Positions 1 through 7,034 of a stretch of DNA of 24,485 nucleotides are shown one piece after another; position 1 is the stretch's first letter, and each line of letters opens with the position of its first letter. Where the stretch lies: contig DASZHC010000241.1 of assembly GCA_035938215.1 (NCBI GenBank), forward strand, positions 1 to 24,485. Direction: 5' to 3'. The notes beneath the pieces are model-generated. The model ran no database searches. It saw only the letters and a list, made by a program, of their open reading frames with translations, and was not told the origin of the DNA. Origin of the DNA: DASZHC01 sp035938215. GTDB taxonomy: Bacteria > Verrucomicrobiota > Verrucomicrobiia > Chthoniobacterales > JAFAMB01. A program made the position numbers and the translations under genes.

Positions 1-69
1 GTTACCGGCAAAGAAACACGCCTTGTTGGAGATCTGGGAAGGATCTCCGAACCTGCCTGGTCCCATTAA
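1..69 (+). CDS. tolB: TolB C-terminus (partial, cut by window start)
   Basis: Frame 1 is open from the first base and ends at TAA 67-69. It encodes 22 residues with the motif LVGDLGRISEPAWSH. This matches the last blade of the TolB beta-propeller, where a phrase like 'SEPAWSP' closes the protein. TolB is the periplasmic partner of Pal in the Tol-Pal envelope system. Pal starts 17 nt downstream on the same strand, which is the classic tolB-pal order and the strongest support for the call. Only the tail is visible, so the assignment rests on a short motif plus context. Confidence 0.7.
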   Translation, partial: VTGKETRLVGDLGRISEPAWSH

Positions 70-86
70 GATATAACTATTCTGCG

Positions 87-578
87 ATGAAGAAGACTTT
101 CTCCCTTATCTTTGTTTTTGCGCTGACTCTTACCGCCTGCCAGCAGCACAAGCAGGAGTATGCCGGGGTCGAAGGCGACATCGTGAGCGGAACCCCGCTT
201 CCTCCGCGTCAAGAGGGTGTTTCATTCTTCAGCAATAACGTAGAGAAGGGACAGTTTCAGCCGATCTACTTTGGGTTCGACAGCTTCGAAATTTCTCCGT
301 CAGAGGCAGCAAAACTGCGCCACATTGCCGGTTTCATGAAAGGCGCCCGCAATAACATCATTCTCGCTGGGTTCACTGATGAGCGAGGCACCCCGGAGTA
401 CAATCGCGGTCTCGGAGAACGCCGCGCCCAGGCCGCCCGAAATTTTCTGCTTTCCCTTGGTGTCTCCTCAGCGCGCATCCAAACGGTGAGCTTCGGCCAG
501 GAAATGCCGGCGGATCCGGGTCATGGCGAATCTGCATGGGCTAAGAACCGCCGGGCTGAGACCGGCGTTGTCCATTAG
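87..578 (+). CDS. pal: Peptidoglycan-associated lipoprotein (OmpA-like)
   Basis: 163 residues. The N-terminus is a lipoprotein signal: KK, a hydrophobic stretch, then lipobox LTAC with Cys18 as the predicted lipidated residue. Residues ~58-160 form an OmpA/Pal peptidoglycan-binding domain. The family motif is seen as GFTDERGTPEYN followed by LGERRAQAARNFL, and the end carries NRRAE. Family knowledge: Pal anchors the outer membrane to peptidoglycan and works with TolB during cell constriction. The usual His of 'GHTDERGT' is Phe here. The ATG at 87 puts the signal peptide in the right place. No clear Shine-Dalgarno sequence precedes it, so translation may be coupled to tolB 17 nt upstream. Confidence 0.93.
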   Translation: MKKTFSLIFVFALTLTACQQHKQEYAGVEGDIVSGTPLPPRQEGVSFFSNNVEKGQFQPIYFGFDSFEISPSEAAKLRHIAGFMKGARNNIILAGFTDERGTPEYNRGLGERRAQAARNFLLSLGVSSARIQTVSFGQEMPADPGHGESAWAKNRRAETGVVH

Positions 579-740
579 ATCGATAGCTGTTCGCCAAACG
601 CGGCGCGGAAAAGGGCCGCTGCCCGTCGATCTTGAGGGAAAAATAGGTCGGACAGATATGAATCCCCTCCCTCAGGCATGCACTGAAGGCCAAAGGCTTT
701 TGCCTTTCCTAATCCGCTAGGCTCTTGGCGTAATTTTTGC

Positions 741-754
741 GACAACATGTTGTC
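741..754. promoter_or_regulatory. Perfect 14-bp palindrome, operator-like
   Basis: The sequence gacaacatgttgtc is its own reverse complement. Such uninterrupted palindromes are typical of sites for dimeric repressors, but no regulator gene is adjacent, so a binding role is only a possibility. Confidence 0.3.
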
Positions 755-777
755 ATTATGCGACTGCTCGAAGAGCC

Positions 778-807
778 GCTTCTTCCGAGCGAAGTCTCGG
801 AAGAAGC
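778..807. other. Strong stem-loop in the pal / sigma-factor spacer
   Basis: Perfect inverted repeat: gcttcttccgag (778-789), a 6-nt loop, and ctcggaagaagc (796-807). No U-run follows on either strand, so it is not a standard intrinsic terminator. It could end the tolB-pal transcript in another way, be part of a small RNA, or be a REP-like palindrome. Confidence 0.5.
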
Positions 808-1049
808 ATGGAATCCTTGAAAAACAAATCCGGTTACAGATGAGTCAAGTTTTTTTTCCGTATCCGCACATTAATCATTAGGTGGTTTTGCTTTTCATGG
901 ATTCTATAGAGCGGGACTACCGAACCTAAATGTATCGGATTCTCACACCACTTACTAGATGCACGCACGAATGAAAAACCGAAACGCACCATGCTCATCG
1001 GGCGCGGGGGATTTGCCCCTAGGACCTTTGACAAAATTTCGGTCCCGCA

Positions 1050-1140
1050 GTAGCGAGGCCGCCTCGCCCAATCGGCGCTGCTCCCAGCGCGACCTTATTA
1101 CCCTTACATCTCGTTGGTCTGAGGCGCGCCCTCACTCGCT
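1050..1140. repeat. REP-like repeat arms upstream of the sigma-factor gene
   Basis: Left arm tagcgaggccgc (1050-1061) and right arm ggtctgaggcgcg (1116-1128, continuing to ctcactcgct at 1140). Read in reverse complement, the right arm resembles the left arm plus a tail. Both arms match one continuous stretch at 8322-8350 (tagcgaggccgc then cgcgcctcagacc), just upstream of the alcohol dehydrogenase start. The shared 13-mer is exact. This looks like two inverted arms of one short palindromic repeat family. Confidence 0.45.
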
Positions 1141-1175
1141 TATGATTTGATCCGTATCTCGCAGGGTAGAGGTGC

Positions 1176-1763
1176 ATGGAAGAGCAGAACTTGCCCGACG
1201 ACGAAACGTTGGTCCGCCGGACTCAGAACGGCGAGACTCGGGCCTTCGATCTGCTCTGGCAGAAGTACAGCCCCCGCATCTACTCTCTGATTTACAATAT
1301 GACCGCGAATCACGAAGATTCGAACGATTTGCTCCTTGAAGTGTTCGCCAAGGCATATCGCTCCATTAACGGGTTCCGGGGCAAGTCCAGCTTTTATACC
1401 TGGATACACGCAATCGCCGTCAATATGACCATTAATTTCGTGAAAAAGCGCGGCCGCCGCTTTCAACTTAGTCTGGACGATCTGGATACAAATGTACAAA
1501 ATGATAAAGAATTGATTGACTTGGCGGCAACAAATTCGCCAATTCGAGAGGTAGATCTCTCCGAACTTCAGCAGAGATTGAACGAAGCTATGATGAAGCT
1601 GTCTGTTGAGCATAGAGCAGTCGTCACCATGTTCGACATTCAAGGTATGCCGCACGCAGAGATTGCCAAAATCCTCGGGATTCCCGAAGCGACAGTGCGC
1701 TCTCGGCTGTTTTATGCACATCGGCAGTTGCAGAATTACCTCGAGGAGTTTAGAAAGAAATGA
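1176..1763 (+). CDS. Sigma-70 family RNA polymerase sigma factor, ECF type
   Basis: 195 residues, the normal ECF length. Region sigma-2 spans ~24-94 (FDLLWQKYSPRIYSLIY, then DSNDLLLEVFAKAYRSINGF and the WIHAIAVN stretch that contacts the -10 element). Region sigma-4 spans ~132-190, with the helix-turn-helix HAEIAKILGIPEATVRSRL. No sigma-1 or sigma-3 region lies between them. ECF factors direct RNA polymerase to envelope-stress or signal-dependent promoters and are usually held by a membrane anti-sigma factor. The next gene starts inside this stop codon (ATGA overlap) and encodes a single-pass membrane protein, which fits that arrangement. ATG at 1176 follows a purine-rich stretch (gggtagagg) that can serve as a ribosome site. 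Confidence 0.93.
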   Translation: MEEQNLPDDETLVRRTQNGETRAFDLLWQKYSPRIYSLIYNMTANHEDSNDLLLEVFAKAYRSINGFRGKSSFYTWIHAIAVNMTINFVKKRGRRFQLSLDDLDTNVQNDKELIDLAATNSPIREVDLSELQQRLNEAMMKLSVEHRAVVTMFDIQGMPHAEIAKILGIPEATVRSRLFYAHRQLQNYLEEFRKK

Positions 1764-2254
1764 TGCTCGACGAACAGCAGCTACAAAAATTGCTTCGGAT
1801 TAAACGCTTCGAGCAGCCACCCCCCGGCTATTTTGACAGGGCGTTGATCGAATTCCATCGGCGCCAGCGCGAGGAACTCTTGCGGCGCTCGGCGACCTTG
1901 ATCTGGTGGGAACGTTTTGTTTCCGGGCTAGGAAATTTTCGGGTGCCGAGTTATGCCTACGGTGCGGCGTTCGGTGCGTTCGTGGTGGTTGCGACGATTG
2001 TTGGTTCCGGTTTGTGGGCCCCTTACCAGGATGCCACCGACTTGAGTGCCAATAGAGTCGTCCTATCCGGACCCGAGGCTCGGGAAGTTGCGGTTAACCG
2101 GCTTGCGCTCAGCGGAAATCTTGATTGGTCGACGTTCGATCACACGGCTTCATCGCCCAAGGTCGTCCCGGTCGTTCGACCTTCTCAAACCGCTCTACCT
2201 CGCTATGTTTTGGATGGACGACCTGTAAGCTACGAAGCTTCGTTCAGCTTTTAA
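1760..2254 (+). CDS. Single-pass membrane protein, putative anti-sigma factor
   Basis: 164 residues. The first ATG overlaps the sigma-factor stop by 4 nt (ATGA), implying translational coupling. The N-terminal ~60 residues are charged and probably cytoplasmic (KRFEQPPPGYFDRALIEFHR, RRQREELLRR). One hydrophobic helix lies at ~66-86 (YGAAFGAFVVVATIVGSGL). The C-terminal ~75 residues have no recognised domain and would sit in the periplasm. I do not recognise a named family: there is no zinc-finger HxxxCxxC motif. The anti-sigma role is inferred from coupling to the sigma gene, topology and the following HtrA-like gene 5 nt downstream. The first Met codon is doubled (ATGATG), so the start could be 3 nt later. 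Confidence 0.7.
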   Translation: MMLDEQQLQKLLRIKRFEQPPPGYFDRALIEFHRRQREELLRRSATLIWWERFVSGLGNFRVPSYAYGAAFGAFVVVATIVGSGLWAPYQDATDLSANRVVLSGPEAREVAVNRLALSGNLDWSTFDHTASSPKVVPVVRPSQTALPRYVLDGRPVSYEASFSF

Positions 2255-2259
2255 AAGCA

Positions 2260-3312
2260 ATGGTCGAAATCTTTGGACGTAGGCCTATTCGGAGACTGGG
2301 CGCAGAAGCTCTGAAAGCTGGCGTGATTTTTTTCCTGTTCAGTGCCTCAAGACTCTTCGCTCAACAGGGTCTTAATTCCATTTCCACCGAGGTTACAAGG
2401 GTTTTCGACCAGGCAAAAAACGCTGTCGTACGGATCCATGCCGAAGATGAACATGGCCGGCTGGCCGGTACGGGTTTTTTTATTGATCCGGCCGGAACAA
2501 TTGTGACCGCGTATGAAGTCGGTGGCGAATCCTGGGACCTTATTGTCGAGTTCGGCTCAAACCGCTATCCGGCCCAGCGACTCGTCGCCGACCCTCGTAG
2601 CGGAATCGCCCTTCTTAAGGTTTCCGCCGATACTCCCTGGCTGTCGACCGGGGATTCGGACGAACTCAAACTAGCTTCACCGGTGGTCACGATCGGCTAT
2701 CCGATGGATCTTTCTATTACCCCATCGTTCGGCATGATTGGGGGATTTGATCTCAAATATCTGAATCAATATTTCAGCACCACCCTGATTCGGGTAAATA
2801 TCGCCGCGCAGCGTGGGGAAGCAGGATCCCCTGTATTGAATTTGAAAGGAGAGGTCGTGGGCATCTTGATCTTTCCGATCGATAACCGCACCGCGTGCTA
2901 TGCGCTGCCGATCAAGGCAGCAGAAAAGGTGCGCACTGACTATGTTCGATTCGGCGAAGTGAGGCCCGGATGGGTAGGAGTAAGCGTTATAGAGGGGGAT
3001 GAGCCGGTGCATAATTCAACCGCAGTCATCCAAAGCTTTGCCGAGGGTTCGCCCGCAATAGATTCCGGACTTCAGCAAGGGGATGTTCTCCTGCGCATTG
3101 GCACTGTGGAAATCCGTTCGCCTCCGGATGTTGTAAACGCGTCCTTTTTTCTCACTGCGGAGCAGGACGTGCCGATCACTGTGCTCCGGGATGGAAAAGA
3201 GATTACTGTGACAGTCACAGCGGCCGATCACCCGGGTATTGTGCAGCAGAAATTCCCTTTGTTCGCACCGGCAACTCTGGAAAATGCTCTTCGAACCAGA
3301 GACAGAGAGTGA
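2260..3312 (+). CDS. HtrA/DegP-like PDZ protein with a degenerate catalytic triad (pseudoprotease)
   Basis: 350 residues from ATG 2260. The frame is open further upstream, but that part overlaps the previous gene. A signal peptide or anchor lies at ~18-34. A trypsin-like fold spans ~45-225, with family landmarks GTGFFIDPAGTIVTAYEV, DPRSGIALLKV, GYP and GEAGSPVLNLKGEVVGI. One PDZ domain follows at ~236-322. Against the HtrA motifs TNxHV, (S/T)DLAVLKV and GNSGGP, the catalytic His aligns with Glu86, the Asp with Gly115 and the Ser with Ala188. All three are lost while the fold landmarks remain, so the protein is predicted to be inactive as a protease and more likely a binding or sensor module. 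It starts 5 nt after the putative anti-sigma gene. A hairpin without U-run (3321-3341) follows the stop. Confidence 0.88.
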   Translation: MVEIFGRRPIRRLGAEALKAGVIFFLFSASRLFAQQGLNSISTEVTRVFDQAKNAVVRIHAEDEHGRLAGTGFFIDPAGTIVTAYEVGGESWDLIVEFGSNRYPAQRLVADPRSGIALLKVSADTPWLSTGDSDELKLASPVVTIGYPMDLSITPSFGMIGGFDLKYLNQYFSTTLIRVNIAAQRGEAGSPVLNLKGEVVGILIFPIDNRTACYALPIKAAEKVRTDYVRFGEVRPGWVGVSVIEGDEPVHNSTAVIQSFAEGSPAIDSGLQQGDVLLRIGTVEIRSPPDVVNASFFLTAEQDVPITVLRDGKEITVTVTAADHPGIVQQKFPLFAPATLENALRTRDRE

Positions 3313-3320
3313 CGAGTTTC

Positions 3321-3341
3321 TCGCCAAATAGTAGTTGGCGA
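3321..3341. terminator. Small stem-loop after the HtrA-like gene
   Basis: tcgccaa (3321-3327), a 7-nt loop, then ttggcga (3335-3341), 9 nt after the HtrA-like stop codon. No T-run follows, so termination is only a weak inference from position. Confidence 0.3.
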
Positions 3342-3443
3342 AGTCACAAACCTGACGTACAGATCCGCGGTTCTGACCGTTAAGCGCCATCGTGAAAGTT
3401 ATTGGCTTTCTTTCCGCACGCGATTAGTGTGCGCATCTTACGC

Positions 3444-3743
3444 ATGCCGACTGACGAGCCAAACAAGGGGTACCCCTCTTTTGAGGAGGCCATGGAAAGA
3501 TTGGAAAAGATCGTCGAGGAGATGGAGTCATCCAAGTTGCCGCTAGAGGAGCTGATCGTTCGATACGAAGAAGGGATTCGACTGATTGGCGTGTGCAATC
3601 GACGACTCGCTGCCGCAGAGAACCGAATCGAAACTCTCAATCGTTCTGGCAATGGCAAAATTCTCGCAACAGCGGCCCCGGAAGCTCAGGCTTCGCCCAA
3701 GGATATACATAAAATCAAAAATGATGAAACCAGACTCTTTTGA
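3444..3743 (+). CDS. xseB: Exodeoxyribonuclease VII small subunit
   Basis: 99 residues from ATG 3444. The XseB helical-hairpin signature is clear: SFEEAMERLEKIVEEMES, then LPLEELIVRYEEGIRLI and CNRRLAAAENRIE. XseB partners XseA to form exonuclease VII, which degrades single-stranded DNA. xseA is not in the window. The C-terminal ~25 residues extend past the usual ~75-80 residue core and are low-complexity. A TTG start at 3402 would add 14 residues with no family match, so ATG 3444 is preferred. The 3' end overlaps the dxs start by 23 nt in another frame. An xseB-dxs neighbourhood is common in bacteria, which supports both calls. Confidence 0.9.
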   Translation: MPTDEPNKGYPSFEEAMERLEKIVEEMESSKLPLEELIVRYEEGIRLIGVCNRRLAAAENRIETLNRSGNGKILATAAPEAQASPKDIHKIKNDETRLF

Positions 3744-5649
3744 AGCATCATCAAGAACCAGGTTGCTGGACGCCATTAATTCGCCCGCGGACCTCAAAAG
3801 TCTTGAAGAAGGGCGACTTCCCCAACTCGCTCAGGAGATACGCGGTGAGCTGATTACGATTCTTTCACAGACCGGTGGACATCTCGGCCCTAACCTGGGT
3901 GTTGTAGAGTTGACGATCGCGCTGCACCGTGTTTTCCATACGCCGAAAGACAAGCTGGTCTTCGACGTAAGCCACCAGGGGTATGTTCACAAGCTCCTTA
4001 CCGGGCGGCGAGACCGCTTCAATACGATACGACAATATCAAGGCTTGAATGGATTTCTCCTGAGGAGCGAGAGCGAACACGACTGCTACGGCGCCGGCCA
4101 TGCGGGGACGGCACTTTCAGCAGCCCTCGGCATGGCCGTTGCGCGGGATCGAAAAGGCACCAAGGAAAACGTCGTCGTCGTCGCAGGAGACGCCGCGTTC
4201 ACGTGCGGAACCAGCTACGAAGCCCTGAACAACGTCGCCGAGAACACCAAACGCTTCATCGTCGTTCTCAATGACAACGAATGGTCCATTGCGAAAAATG
4301 TCGGGGCGATCGCCAATTACTTAAACAAGCTGGTCACGAGCGATACCTACAGCCATCTGCATGAGAAAGCGGCGAAGTTCGTAGAGATTATCGGCGGCAA
4401 GTATGCTCAGCAACTCGCGCACAAAGTTGAGGAAGGCGTGAAACATCTCGTTCTTCCCAGCGTCGTCTTTGAGGACCTCGGGTTGCGCTATTATGGGCCG
4501 ATTGACGGTCACGATATTCCTCTGCTGATTCAAACATTCGAGTTTTTGAAGCGACAGAACGAGCCAGTTCTTCTTCATATCATCACCCAGAAAGGGAAAG
4601 GCTACGCGCCCGCCATCGCAAAGCCGGACAAGTTTCATGGTCTTAGCAAATTTAAACTTGAGACCGGAGAGACAGCAGCGGCGCCGACCCCTACGTACTC
4701 AGAACTTCTCGGTCAAACGTTGGCGAAATTCGCGGATCAAAATAATAAGATCATGGCGATCACTGCAGCGATGCCTTCGGGCACCGGCCTGTTTCACTTT
4801 GCCGCTAAGCATCCCTCTCAATATTTCGACGTCGGCATCGCCGAAGAGCACGCAGCGTTGTTCGCGTGCGGACTTGCAACCCAGGGATTTAAGCCGTTTC
4901 TGACTATTTATTCCACCTTCATGCAACGGGCCTACGATATGCTGATTCACGATATTGCGTTGCAGAATCTGAACGTCGCGCTCTGCATGGATCGCGCGGG
5001 GCTTTCTGGTGATGACGGGCCAACACACCATGGTCTCTTTGATATCGGCTATTTGCGGCATATCCCGAACATGGTCCATATGCAGCCGAAAGATGAAGAA
5101 GAGTTTGTGGACATGCTCTGGACGATGGCAAACTACCATCAAGGTCCGATTGCCGTCCGCTATCCCCGCGGGACCGGCACCGGCGCAAAGCCCAAGCCGC
5201 AACCAAAACTGCTCGAGATCGGAAAGGCCGAGGTAGTCCAGCATGGCCGCGATGTCGCACTTTTCGGCCTTGGAAATATGTTCGCCCTTGCGGAGGAAAC
5301 ATCGCGTCTTCTCAGGATAGAAGGCATCTCAGTCGCCTTGATCAATGCTCGCTGGATTAAACCGATGGACACTGGAACCCTCGAATTCTTCGCCAGGAGC
5401 GTCGACGTTATCTGCACATTTGAAGATCACGTCCTCCACAATGGGTTCGGCTGCGCAGTCATCGAGCATTTGTCGGAAGCGAGAATTACGACACCGGTCG
5501 TTCGTATCGGATGGCCGGATCAGTTTGTGGAACATGGCACGATTCCGATCTTACGAAAAAAACATGGCCTTACCGCGGCCGCCGCCGTCGAGAAATTAAA
5601 GCCGTTCTTGAAAATTGCTCGCACCGCCAGCCCGAAGACTGCCGCGTAG
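3721..5649 (+). CDS. dxs: 1-deoxy-D-xylulose-5-phosphate synthase
   Basis: 642 residues from ATG 3721, close to the usual 620-640. The enzyme joins pyruvate and glyceraldehyde 3-phosphate using thiamine diphosphate, the first step of the MEP isoprenoid pathway. Seen motifs: GGHLGPNLGVVELTIALH (~52-69), FDVSHQGYVHKLLTGR (~81-96), the cofactor motif GDA at 156-158 with NDN at 184-186, YYGPIDGHD (~257-265), AEEHA at 374-378 (Glu375 aligning with the catalytic Glu) and DRAGLSGDDGPTHHG (~424-438). The GDG of the thiamine motif reads GDA, and NDNEWSI replaces the common NDNEMSI. I associate this variant with PVC-group enzymes, from memory. ATG 3721 lies inside the xseB end. The longer frame upstream is excluded because it covers most of xseB. 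Confidence 0.95.
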   Translation: MMKPDSFEASSRTRLLDAINSPADLKSLEEGRLPQLAQEIRGELITILSQTGGHLGPNLGVVELTIALHRVFHTPKDKLVFDVSHQGYVHKLLTGRRDRFNTIRQYQGLNGFLLRSESEHDCYGAGHAGTALSAALGMAVARDRKGTKENVVVVAGDAAFTCGTSYEALNNVAENTKRFIVVLNDNEWSIAKNVGAIANYLNKLVTSDTYSHLHEKAAKFVEIIGGKYAQQLAHKVEEGVKHLVLPSVVFEDLGLRYYGPIDGHDIPLLIQTFEFLKRQNEPVLLHIITQKGKGYAPAIAKPDKFHGLSKFKLETGETAAAPTPTYSELLGQTLAKFADQNNKIMAITAAMPSGTGLFHFAAKHPSQYFDVGIAEEHAALFACGLATQGFKPFLTIYSTFMQRAYDMLIHDIALQNLNVALCMDRAGLSGDDGPTHHGLFDIGYLRHIPNMVHMQPKDEEEFVDMLWTMANYHQGPIAVRYPRGTGTGAKPKPQPKLLEIGKAEVVQHGRDVALFGLGNMFALAEETSRLLRIEGISVALINARWIKPMDTGTLEFFARSVDVICTFEDHVLHNGFGCAVIEHLSEARITTPVVRIGWPDQFVEHGTIPILRKKHGLTAAAAVEKLKPFLKIARTASPKTAA

Positions 5650-5682
5650 CCTGAGAAGACACATTTGAGGCTATCCATTAGC

Positions 5683-5706
5683 ATTTCTCACGTCCCCGTG
5701 AGAAAT
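5683..5706. terminator. Hairpin downstream of dxs, possible terminator
   Basis: Perfect stem atttctcacg (5683-5692) and cgtgagaaat (5697-5706) around a tccc loop, starting 34 nt after the dxs stop. The stem is strong, but the following sequence is not a pure T-run (a tttt occurs ~10 nt later). Termination of the xseB-dxs transcript is therefore plausible but not shown. Confidence 0.45.
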
Positions 5707-5746
5707 CCGCACGGTTTTCCGACATTTGCCGAGGGCTGCCTGGCGT

Positions 5747-5762
5747 TCGCAGGTACCTGCGA
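5747..5762. promoter_or_regulatory. 16-bp perfect palindrome
   Basis: tcgcaggtacctgcga reads the same on both strands. It lies mid-spacer, ~245 bp before the ABC ATPase start. It could be a dimeric regulator site; no adjacent regulator gene supports a specific name. Confidence 0.3.
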
Positions 5763-5907
5763 CTCTGAAACTTGTGCAGAAAACTTTGGGGTTCGATGCA
5801 TGCGTTGTATAGCCCTGGGCATTTTCGCCGATGTTCTTTTTCATCGCAGAGACGGCATCCGCGCCGGCCAACTAATCATTTTTGGGCCCCGTAACAAGGA
5901 GAAAAAT

Positions 5908-5929
5908 GGGACGGCACAGAGGCCGTCCC
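5908..5929. repeat. REP-like hairpin
   Basis: gggacggc (5908-5915), loop acagag, gccgtccc (5922-5929). The GC-rich 8-bp stem with short loop resembles dispersed extragenic palindromes. Only one copy is in this window, so its repetitive nature is inference. Confidence 0.35.
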
Positions 5930-6007
5930 TCCCTGCAAGGAAATCATCGGAACAAGAATGAGTCCCCTTTTCTTGCGCGTTTCATTCTTCCAACCGATGA
6001 TCTTCGA

Positions 6008-7027
6008 ATGGGTGTTGCGATCTCTGCTGACGGCCTCTCAAAGACTTATCGTACCTACAAAAAGCAAGAGGGTATTTTCGGGGCGCTGAAAGGGCTGATA
6101 GCAAGAGAGTACGAGAAAACCCATGCTGCCAAAAGTGTAACGTTCGAAATCGAGGAAGGAGAATTCGTTGGATTCCTGGGTCCAAACGGAGCCGGAAAGA
6201 CAACGGTTCTCAAGATGCTTTCGGGCTTGCTCGTGCCGACTTCGGGTACCGCTCGGGTGTTGGGTTATATCCCTTGGGAACGAAAGGCGCCCTTCAAACG
6301 CCAGTTCAGCCTGGTCCTCGGACAGAAAAATTCGTTGTGGTGGGATCTGCCCGCACATGAATCGCTTGAGCTCAACAGGGCTATCTACGAAATCGACGAT
6401 GTTTCCTTTAAAAAAGTGGTCGATCAACTCGCTGACCTGCTGGAAGTCCGCGACAAGCTGAACATCATGGTTCGCGAACTCAGCCTTGGCGAGCGCATGA
6501 AGATGGAGCTGATCGCGGCACTGATTCATCGACCCAAGGTGCTTTTCCTTGACGAACCAACCATCGGTCTTGACGTGGTAAGCCAGAAAAGAGTTCGCGA
6601 CTTTCTGCGGTTCTACAGCGGAGAAAACAAAATTTCGACGATCCTGACCAGCCACTATATGCAGGATATCGAAGAGCTTTGCCGGCGGGTGATCATCATC
6701 GACCATGGCCAGGTATTCTTTGATGGAGAACTATCGGAAATCATCGAAAAATTCGCCGGTTATAAGCTCTTACAATTCACCTTTCCTGAGCCCCCCTCTT
6801 GTACGTTTGATCTCGGAGAGTTGGTCGAGCGGACCAGGACATCGGTGAGATTGAAAGTCCAGCGAGACAAGGTCACAGAGGTGTGTCGACGGATCTTATC
6901 GAACTGTGAAGTGCAAGATTTCAGTGTTGAAGAGGAGCCTATCGAAGAAATCATTCGCCAGGTTTTCCATGATCATTCGAGAGCCGAGCAGCAAGCAGCC
7001 CGCGAAATCGCTCCCGCCGTCCCCTAG
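6008..7027 (+). CDS. ABC-2 type transporter ATP-binding protein (NatA-like, COG4586 type)
   Basis: 339 residues from ATG 6008. Walker A is GPNGAGKTT (58-66), the Q-loop Gln is at ~106, the signature reads LSLGE (158-162), Walker B is VLFLDEPTIGLD (178-189) and the H-loop His is 216 in LTSHYMQD. The phrases VLGYIPWERK and GQKNSLWWDLPAHES are characteristic of the COG4586 group, which energises ABC-2 exporters of unknown substrate. A C-terminal regulatory region follows (~235-339). The partner permeases, usually directly downstream, are absent: the next 170 bp hold a repeat (7035-7064) and then a convergent gene. Starts at TTG 5882 or ATG 5906 would run through a hairpin and add residues unlike the family, so ATG 6008 is preferred. 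Confidence 0.9.
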   Translation: MGVAISADGLSKTYRTYKKQEGIFGALKGLIAREYEKTHAAKSVTFEIEEGEFVGFLGPNGAGKTTVLKMLSGLLVPTSGTARVLGYIPWERKAPFKRQFSLVLGQKNSLWWDLPAHESLELNRAIYEIDDVSFKKVVDQLADLLEVRDKLNIMVRELSLGERMKMELIAALIHRPKVLFLDEPTIGLDVVSQKRVRDFLRFYSGENKISTILTSHYMQDIEELCRRVIIIDHGQVFFDGELSEIIEKFAGYKLLQFTFPEPPSCTFDLGELVERTRTSVRLKVQRDKVTEVCRRILSNCEVQDFSVEEEPIEEIIRQVFHDHSRAEQQAAREIAPAVP

Positions 7028-7034
7028 TCCTGCC

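Larger units (their letters stand above)
579..1175. other. Intergenic spacer with palindromic DNA between pal and the sigma-factor operon
   Basis: About 600 bp with no convincing gene: the short open frames here lack recognisable motifs and overlap one another. The spacer holds a perfect 14-bp palindrome (741-754), a strong 12-bp-stem hairpin (778-807), and two arms of a repeat related to a site upstream of the alcohol dehydrogenase gene (1050-1061 and 1116-1140). The promoter of the sigma operon should lie near its right end; TATGAT at 1141-1146 is a possible -10 box, but no good -35 box lies at the right spacing. Confidence 0.6.
5650..6007. other. Intergenic spacer rich in inverted repeats, dxs to ABC ATPase
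   Basis: About 360 bp without a supportable gene. It contains a 10-bp-stem hairpin (5683-5706), a 16-bp perfect palindrome (5747-5762), an 8-bp-stem hairpin (5908-5929), and an imperfect inverted repeat (5943-6001) that ends at the ABC gene's start codon. The open frames here are short and carry no family motifs. Confidence 0.6.

Noticed and set aside
579..1175. Search for tRNA or small structured RNA in the long spacer
   Set aside because: No T-loop consensus with matching acceptor stem was found; only the hairpin and palindrome noted above remain.
1140..1721. 193-residue open frame on the minus strand
   Set aside because: It lies fully antisense to the sigma-factor gene, whose sigma-2 and sigma-4 regions are unmistakable; the antisense product has no family motif.
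2125..2259. Upstream extension of the HtrA-like frame
   Set aside because: The extra 45 residues overlap the putative anti-sigma gene and read as out-of-frame sequence; a signal peptide begins properly after ATG 2260.
6038..6706. 222-residue open frame on the minus strand
   Set aside because: Antisense to the ABC ATPase across its Walker A, signature and Walker B motifs; a codon-composition shadow.
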